64,000 bases of DNA from Gammaproteobacteria bacterium (GTDB lineage Bacteria; Pseudomonadota; Gammaproteobacteria; Steroidobacterales; Steroidobacteraceae). A program made the translations under genes and the position numbers. The notes under the pieces are model-generated. The model made no database searches. It saw only the letters and a list, made by a program, of their open reading frames with translations, and was not told the origin of the DNA. The stretch is taken from NCBI GenBank assembly GCA_017577615.1, contig PKRE01000001.1, positions 868,001 to 932,000 on the forward strand, given 5' to 3'. Of this stretch, positions 61,013-64,000 are shown piece after piece (within the stretch, counting starts at the first letter, position 1; each line of letters begins with the position of its first letter).

Positions 61013-62008
61013 GTGTCCGCGCAAGCATTCACTGCTTTCCGCATCCATCAGGAGGACGGCCGCATCGTCGGCCGCCTCGAAACGCTCACGCTCGACGACT
61101 TGGCCGATGGCGAAGTCGTCGTCAAAGTCCGTTACTCCACCATCAACTACAAGGACGCCCTTGCAGCGACCGGCAAGGGCAAGATCCTGCGCAAGTATCC
61201 GCTCGTCGGCGGCATCGATCTCGCCGGCGAGATCGTGTCGTCAACGGACGCGAGCCTGCCAGTCGGCACGCGCGTGGTGGTCACCGGCGGCGGGCTGTCC
61301 GAAACGCACGATGGCGGGTATGCCGAGTACGCGCGGGTCAAGAGCGAATGGGTCATCCCGATACCGGCGCCGCTCGATGAGCGCGAGGCCATGGCGATCG
61401 GGACGGCAGGCTTCACGGCTGCCTTGGCCATCGACCGGATGGAGCACAACGGTCAGGTGCCGGAGGCCGGCGAAATTGTGGTGACCGGCGCGACGGGAGG
61501 CGTCGGCAGCCTCGCGATCGACATGCTCGCAAAGCGTGGCTATCGCGCCGTGGCGGTGACCGGCAAGCCCACGGCCGTTCCCTACCTCGAGGCGCTGGGT
61601 GCAGCGCGTGTGCTGATGCGCGATCAGATCGATCTCGGCACGCGACCTTTGGAGACGGCTCAGTTCGCTGGCGCCATCGATGCCGTCGGCGGCGACCTGC
61701 TCGCCTGGTTGACGCGCACAGTCGATTTTCACGGCAACATTGCCAGCATCGGCATGGCCGCGAGCACCGAGCTGAGGACCACCGTGCTGCCGTTCATCCT
61801 GCGCGGCATCAACTTGCTCGGCATCAACTCTGTCCACGTGCCGCGCGATCTGCGCATGCGCATCTGGGCGCGGCTCGCGAGCGATCTGCGTCCGCGTTCG
61901 TTGGACAAGATCGTCACGAACACGGTTTCGCTGCGTGATCTCCCGAGCGCGTTCGAGCAATACATCCGCGGCGAAGTGATCGGCCGAACATTGGTGACGA
62001 TCGCGTGA
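61013..62008 (+). CDS. acuI: zinc-free MDR oxidoreductase, acrylyl-CoA reductase (AcuI/YhdH) family
   Basis: 331 residues, GTG start with GGAG seven bases upstream. NADPH-dependent reductase of acrylyl-CoA in AcuI-type members. VRYSTINYKDALAATGKGKILRKYPLVGGIDLAG and GTAGFTAALAIDRMEHNG are diagnostic of this group; the nucleotide fold has VVTGATGGVGSLAIDMLAKRG. The catalytic zinc ligands of classic alcohol dehydrogenases are absent. Its TGA overlaps the rsmG start (GTGA). Confidence 0.9.
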   Translation: MSAQAFTAFRIHQEDGRIVGRLETLTLDDLADGEVVVKVRYSTINYKDALAATGKGKILRKYPLVGGIDLAGEIVSSTDASLPVGTRVVVTGGGLSETHDGGYAEYARVKSEWVIPIPAPLDEREAMAIGTAGFTAALAIDRMEHNGQVPEAGEIVVTGATGGVGSLAIDMLAKRGYRAVAVTGKPTAVPYLEALGAARVLMRDQIDLGTRPLETAQFAGAIDAVGGDLLAWLTRTVDFHGNIASIGMAASTELRTTVLPFILRGINLLGINSVHVPRDLRMRIWARLASDLRPRSLDKIVTNTVSLRDLPSAFEQYIRGEVIGRTLVTIA

Positions 62009-62640
62009 ACGAGCTAGAGACACTGCGGTCGGGTGCAGCGGCGCTCGGTGTCGAGCTCGACGAGACAGCGGCACACAAGCTCCTGCGGCTGCTGGACGAG
62101 CTCGATGTATGGAATCAGCGGATGAACCTGACGGCGATCCGCGAGCGTCCGCAGCAGATCACCAAGCACTTGCTGGACAGCCTGTCCGTGCACAGCTATC
62201 TGCAGGGCACGCGCATCGTCGATGTTGGCACGGGTGCGGGCTTTCCTGGTTTGCCGCTGGCGGTCGCGCTGCCGGACAAGCACTTCACGCTCATCGACTC
62301 CACCGCGAAGAAGCTCAAGTTTGTCGAACACGCCGCCGGGCTGCTCGAGCTGCGTAATGTCCAGACCGTTCATACGCGCGCCGAAAGCTATCGGCCCAAG
62401 CACCGCTTCGACCGCGTGATCTCCCGCGCCGTCGGACCGATCGAGAATTTCATCAAGTGGTCTGGTCACTTGTGTGTCGGCGGCGGCCGCTTGCTCGCGA
62501 TGAAGGGCCGCTATCCCGCGAGCGAGCTCGAGAAGCTGCCGAGCGGTTGGAAGCTCGCCGCCGTCCATCGCTTGGTCGTGCCCGGTCTGGACGAAGAGCG
62601 GCATCTTGTGGAAATCTGCCGGAGCCACGACAAACTTTAG
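62005..62640 (+). CDS. rsmG: 16S rRNA (guanine-N7-)-methyltransferase RsmG (GidB)
   Basis: 211 residues, GTG start overlapping the acuI stop by 4 bases. Methylates G527 of 16S rRNA with SAM. LWNQRMNLTAIR-type motif (DVWNQRMNLTAIR), SAM site IVDVGTGAGFPGLPLA (71-86), TLIDSTAKKLKFVEH and VISRAVGPIENFIKW. Followed by parA, the usual rsmG-parA-parB order; mnmG (gidA), normally in front, is missing here and replaced by acuI. Confidence 0.96.
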   Translation: MNELETLRSGAAALGVELDETAAHKLLRLLDELDVWNQRMNLTAIRERPQQITKHLLDSLSVHSYLQGTRIVDVGTGAGFPGLPLAVALPDKHFTLIDSTAKKLKFVEHAAGLLELRNVQTVHTRAESYRPKHRFDRVISRAVGPIENFIKWSGHLCVGGGRLLAMKGRYPASELEKLPSGWKLAAVHRLVVPGLDEERHLVEICRSHDKL

Positions 62641-62769
62641 GCCGCTGGGCGCTGGGCTCTGGCAAGGGTACAAGGAGGATCTTGTTCGACCTTCGCTTAG
62701 CCGAACGACGTGTGAGTTATGAAGTCATCTGCGCATTTCGACCAGAGCCCAGAGCCCAGAGCCCGATAG
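62640..62769. repeat. inverted heptad-repeat element between rsmG and parA
   Basis: The left arm reads GGCCGCT, GGGCGCT, GGGCTCT, GGCAAGG (62640-62667, sharing the last base of the rsmG stop). The right arm is three perfect CCAGAGC copies (62742-62762) plus CCGATAG. The arms are opposed and could pair around a 74-base core. Its first 16 bases are identical to 37518-37533. Confidence 0.8.
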
Positions 62770-62778
62770 CCCGTTTCC

Positions 62779-63588
62779 ATGCACCGCATTCTCGCGATCA
62801 CGAATCAGAAAGGCGGCGTCGGCAAGACGACCACCAGCGTGAATCTCGCGGCGTCGTTCTCGGCGACGAAGCGGCGCGTGCTGCTGATCGATCTGGATCC
62901 TCAGGGCAACGCGACCATGGGGTGCGGGATCGACAAGCGGACGCTCGAGCGCTCCACGACCGACGTGCTGCTCGGCGAATGCAGCGCCGTGGAGGCGATG
63001 CTCGGCGTCGGCTACGCAGACTTTAAGCTGATGCCGGCGAACCAGGATCTGGTTGCAGCCGAAGTCGAGCTCACGGGCAAGCCGGGTTGTGAGGGGCGGC
63101 TGCGCGATGCGCTCGCGCCGATTCGCGAGCAATTCGATCTGATCCTGATCGACTGCCCGCCGGCGCTGAACATGCTCACCGTCAATGCGCTCGTCGCTGC
63201 GGAAGCTGTGATCATTCCAATGCAGTGCGAGTACTACGCGCTCGAAGGGCTCTCGGCGCTCATGGAGACGATCGAGCAGATCAAGGCCGGGCCGAACCCG
63301 CAGCTGGAGATCGGCGGCATCCTGCGCACGATGTTCGACCCGCGCAACAATCTCGCGAACGAAGTGTCGGCGCAGCTCGTGGAGCACTTCCAAGACCGGG
63401 TTTTTCGGACCATCATTCCGCGCAACGTGCGCTTGGCTGAAGCGCCGAGCCACGGTAAGCCGGCCTTGCATTACGATCGCGACTCGCGCGGTGCGCTTGC
63501 ATATCTAGCGCTCGCCGGGGAAATGATTCGCAGAGACGAAAACGAGCGGGCTGCTGCCGAAGCTCGGGCTGAAGGCTCCAGGCTGTAG
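62779..63588 (+). CDS. parA: chromosome-partitioning ATPase ParA (Soj)
   Basis: 269 residues. Deviant Walker A ATPase that moves ParB-parS complexes over the nucleoid. KGGVGKTTTSVNLAASF (11-27, K11 and K16), LLIDLDPQGNATMG, LILIDCPPALNMLT, IIPMQCEYYALEGLSALMETI and TIIPRNVRLAEAPSHGKP are intact. The last 10-15 residues (AAAEARAEGSRL) are variable, and the final codons plus TAG are part of a heptad-repeat patch. parB follows 124 bases later. Confidence 0.97.
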   Translation: MHRILAITNQKGGVGKTTTSVNLAASFSATKRRVLLIDLDPQGNATMGCGIDKRTLERSTTDVLLGECSAVEAMLGVGYADFKLMPANQDLVAAEVELTGKPGCEGRLRDALAPIREQFDLILIDCPPALNMLTVNALVAAEAVIIPMQCEYYALEGLSALMETIEQIKAGPNPQLEIGGILRTMFDPRNNLANEVSAQLVEHFQDRVFRTIIPRNVRLAEAPSHGKPALHYDRDSRGALAYLALAGEMIRRDENERAAAEARAEGSRL

Positions 63589-63712
63589 ACTGTAGCCAGA
63601 CGCCTCGACCGAGCACGCCGGACCGCCGCTTCGCATCGCTCTGCGCGGCCGCAAGGATCTGACGATGTTTGTTTCTTCTCTGCCGAGAGCCTAGCGCCTC
63701 AGCCTGACTCGG
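63573..63712. repeat. inverted heptad-repeat element across the parA stop and the parA-parB gap
   Basis: The left arm reads AGGCTCC, AGGCTGT, AGACTGT, AGCCAGA (63573-63600) and overlaps the parA 3' end. The right arm GAGAGCC, TAGCGCC, TCAGCCT, GACTCGG (63685-63712) abuts the parB ATG. The right arm read backwards (AGGCTGA, GGCGCTA, GGCTCTC) resembles the left arm, so the two could pair. Confidence 0.7.
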
Positions 63713-64000
63713 ATGGCCACCAAACGACAAAGTCTCGGACGTGGATTGGGCGCGCTGCTCGGGCAGCCCGCGCCGACTGCAGACAGCAGTAACGTGGCGT
63801 CGCTGCGTGCCGACGAGGAGCTGCAGAATCTACCGATCGATCTGCTACAGCGCGGCCGGTATCAGCCGCGCGTCGACATGCGCCCGGAGACCCTGCAGGA
63901 GCTCGCCGAGTCGATCAAGGCGCAAGGCGTCGTTCAGCCGATCGTCGTCCGTCCGCTGTCGGAGAGTGCGCCCGGTCAGCCGCGGCGCTACGAGATCATT
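63713..64000 (+). CDS. parB: chromosome-partitioning protein ParB, 3'-truncated by the window edge
   Basis: 96 residues are visible. ParB is a CTP-dependent clamp that loads at parS and spreads. The N-terminus MATKRQSLGRGLGALLGQ is the basic ParA-stimulating peptide typical of chromosomal ParB, followed by a linker and NLPIDLLQRGRYQPRVDM and ELAESIKAQGVVQPIVVRP, the start of the CTP-binding N-domain. The GERR motif and the helix-turn-helix lie beyond the window. The ATG directly follows a heptad-repeat arm. Likely targets: parS at 1010 and 1616. Confidence 0.96.
   Translation, partial: MATKRQSLGRGLGALLGQPAPTADSSNVASLRADEELQNLPIDLLQRGRYQPRVDMRPETLQELAESIKAQGVVQPIVVRPLSESAPGQPRRYEII

Noticed and set aside
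37504..63712. Heptad patches as CRISPR arrays
   Set aside because: Units are 7 bases with no unique spacers and no cas genes; they are short tandem or inverted repeats.
1..64000. tRNA or rRNA genes
   Set aside because: No T-arm/acceptor-stem pattern or rRNA-like stretch was recognised when reading both strands; tRNAscan and Rfam searches would be decisive.

Overview
The window looks like one continuous chromosomal segment of a high-GC gammaproteobacterium that starts beside the replication origin. It opens in the 3' end of dnaN, followed by recF and gyrB, and ends in parA and the start of parB. Gene content (class I GS with NtrB/NtrC, TrkH/TrkA, aa3 cytochrome oxidase with all its assembly factors, EnvC/CtpA, SecB, TatABC, SpoT/RpoZ, BioC/BioB, UbiA) is ordinary for free-living aerobic gammaproteobacteria. 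The ACE-like M2 peptidase and the repeat style hint at the Xanthomonadales/Nevskiales/Steroidobacterales neighbourhood. That placement is inference; no rRNA, tRNA or other marker settles it. No complete mobile element, CRISPR array or prophage was seen.

Layout. 1-4.1 kb: dnaN-recF-gyrB, with two ParB-binding parS sites inside recF. 4.1-7.9 kb: glyQ-glyS-plsC on the minus strand. 8.0-13.1 kb: nitrogen-control block glnA, DUF4124 lipoprotein-like secreted protein, glnL, glnG, with a sigma-54 promoter and NtrC operator before glnA and a terminator after it. 13.1-17.0 kb: class 1B-type pyrD, trmL, and the minus-strand run rhodanese-grxC-secB-gpsA. 17.1-23.8 kb: envC, a degenerate GGDEF/intact-looking EAL protein, ctpA, a membrane GGDEF-like protein and a small membrane protein. 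23.9-29.2 kb: a peptide-use cluster POT transporter, ACE-like peptidase, OPT transporter. 29.4-31.3 kb: tatABC and dtd. 31.3-34.4 kb: an AT-rich scar, a TPR lipoprotein (LpoP-like) and mrcB. 34.5-39.8 kb: uvrD-trkA-trkH. 39.9-41.8 kb: a COG3650 protein and a VanZ-like protein. 41.9-50.6 kb: cytochrome oxidase locus cyoE, ctaA, SCO-like, surf1, DUF2909, ctaE, ctaG, a 41-residue assembly protein, ctaD, ctaC and DUF2244. 50.8-53.6 kb: bioC, bioB and divergent comF. 53.7-60.0 kb: ubiA, recG, ridA, spoT, rpoZ. 60.2-64 kb: cytochrome c4, acuI, rsmG, parA, parB.

How the parts work together. The chromosome-segregation system is split: ParA/ParB are coded at one end and their parS targets lie about 62 kb away inside recF, next to gyrB. 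NtrB/NtrC, coded two genes downstream of glnA, very probably drive glnA through the visible operator and -24/-12 promoter. The cox locus codes oxidase subunits, copper delivery, heme O/A synthesis and assembly together.

The most interesting non-genic signal is a set of about ten intergenic patches built from degenerate 7-base units (types like GGGCTCT, CTACAGC and GATTCGT). Several are arranged as opposed arms around a short core. They fill the gaps trkH-trkA, trkA-uvrD, rsmG-parA and parA-parB, and they supply the last codons of parA and cyoE.
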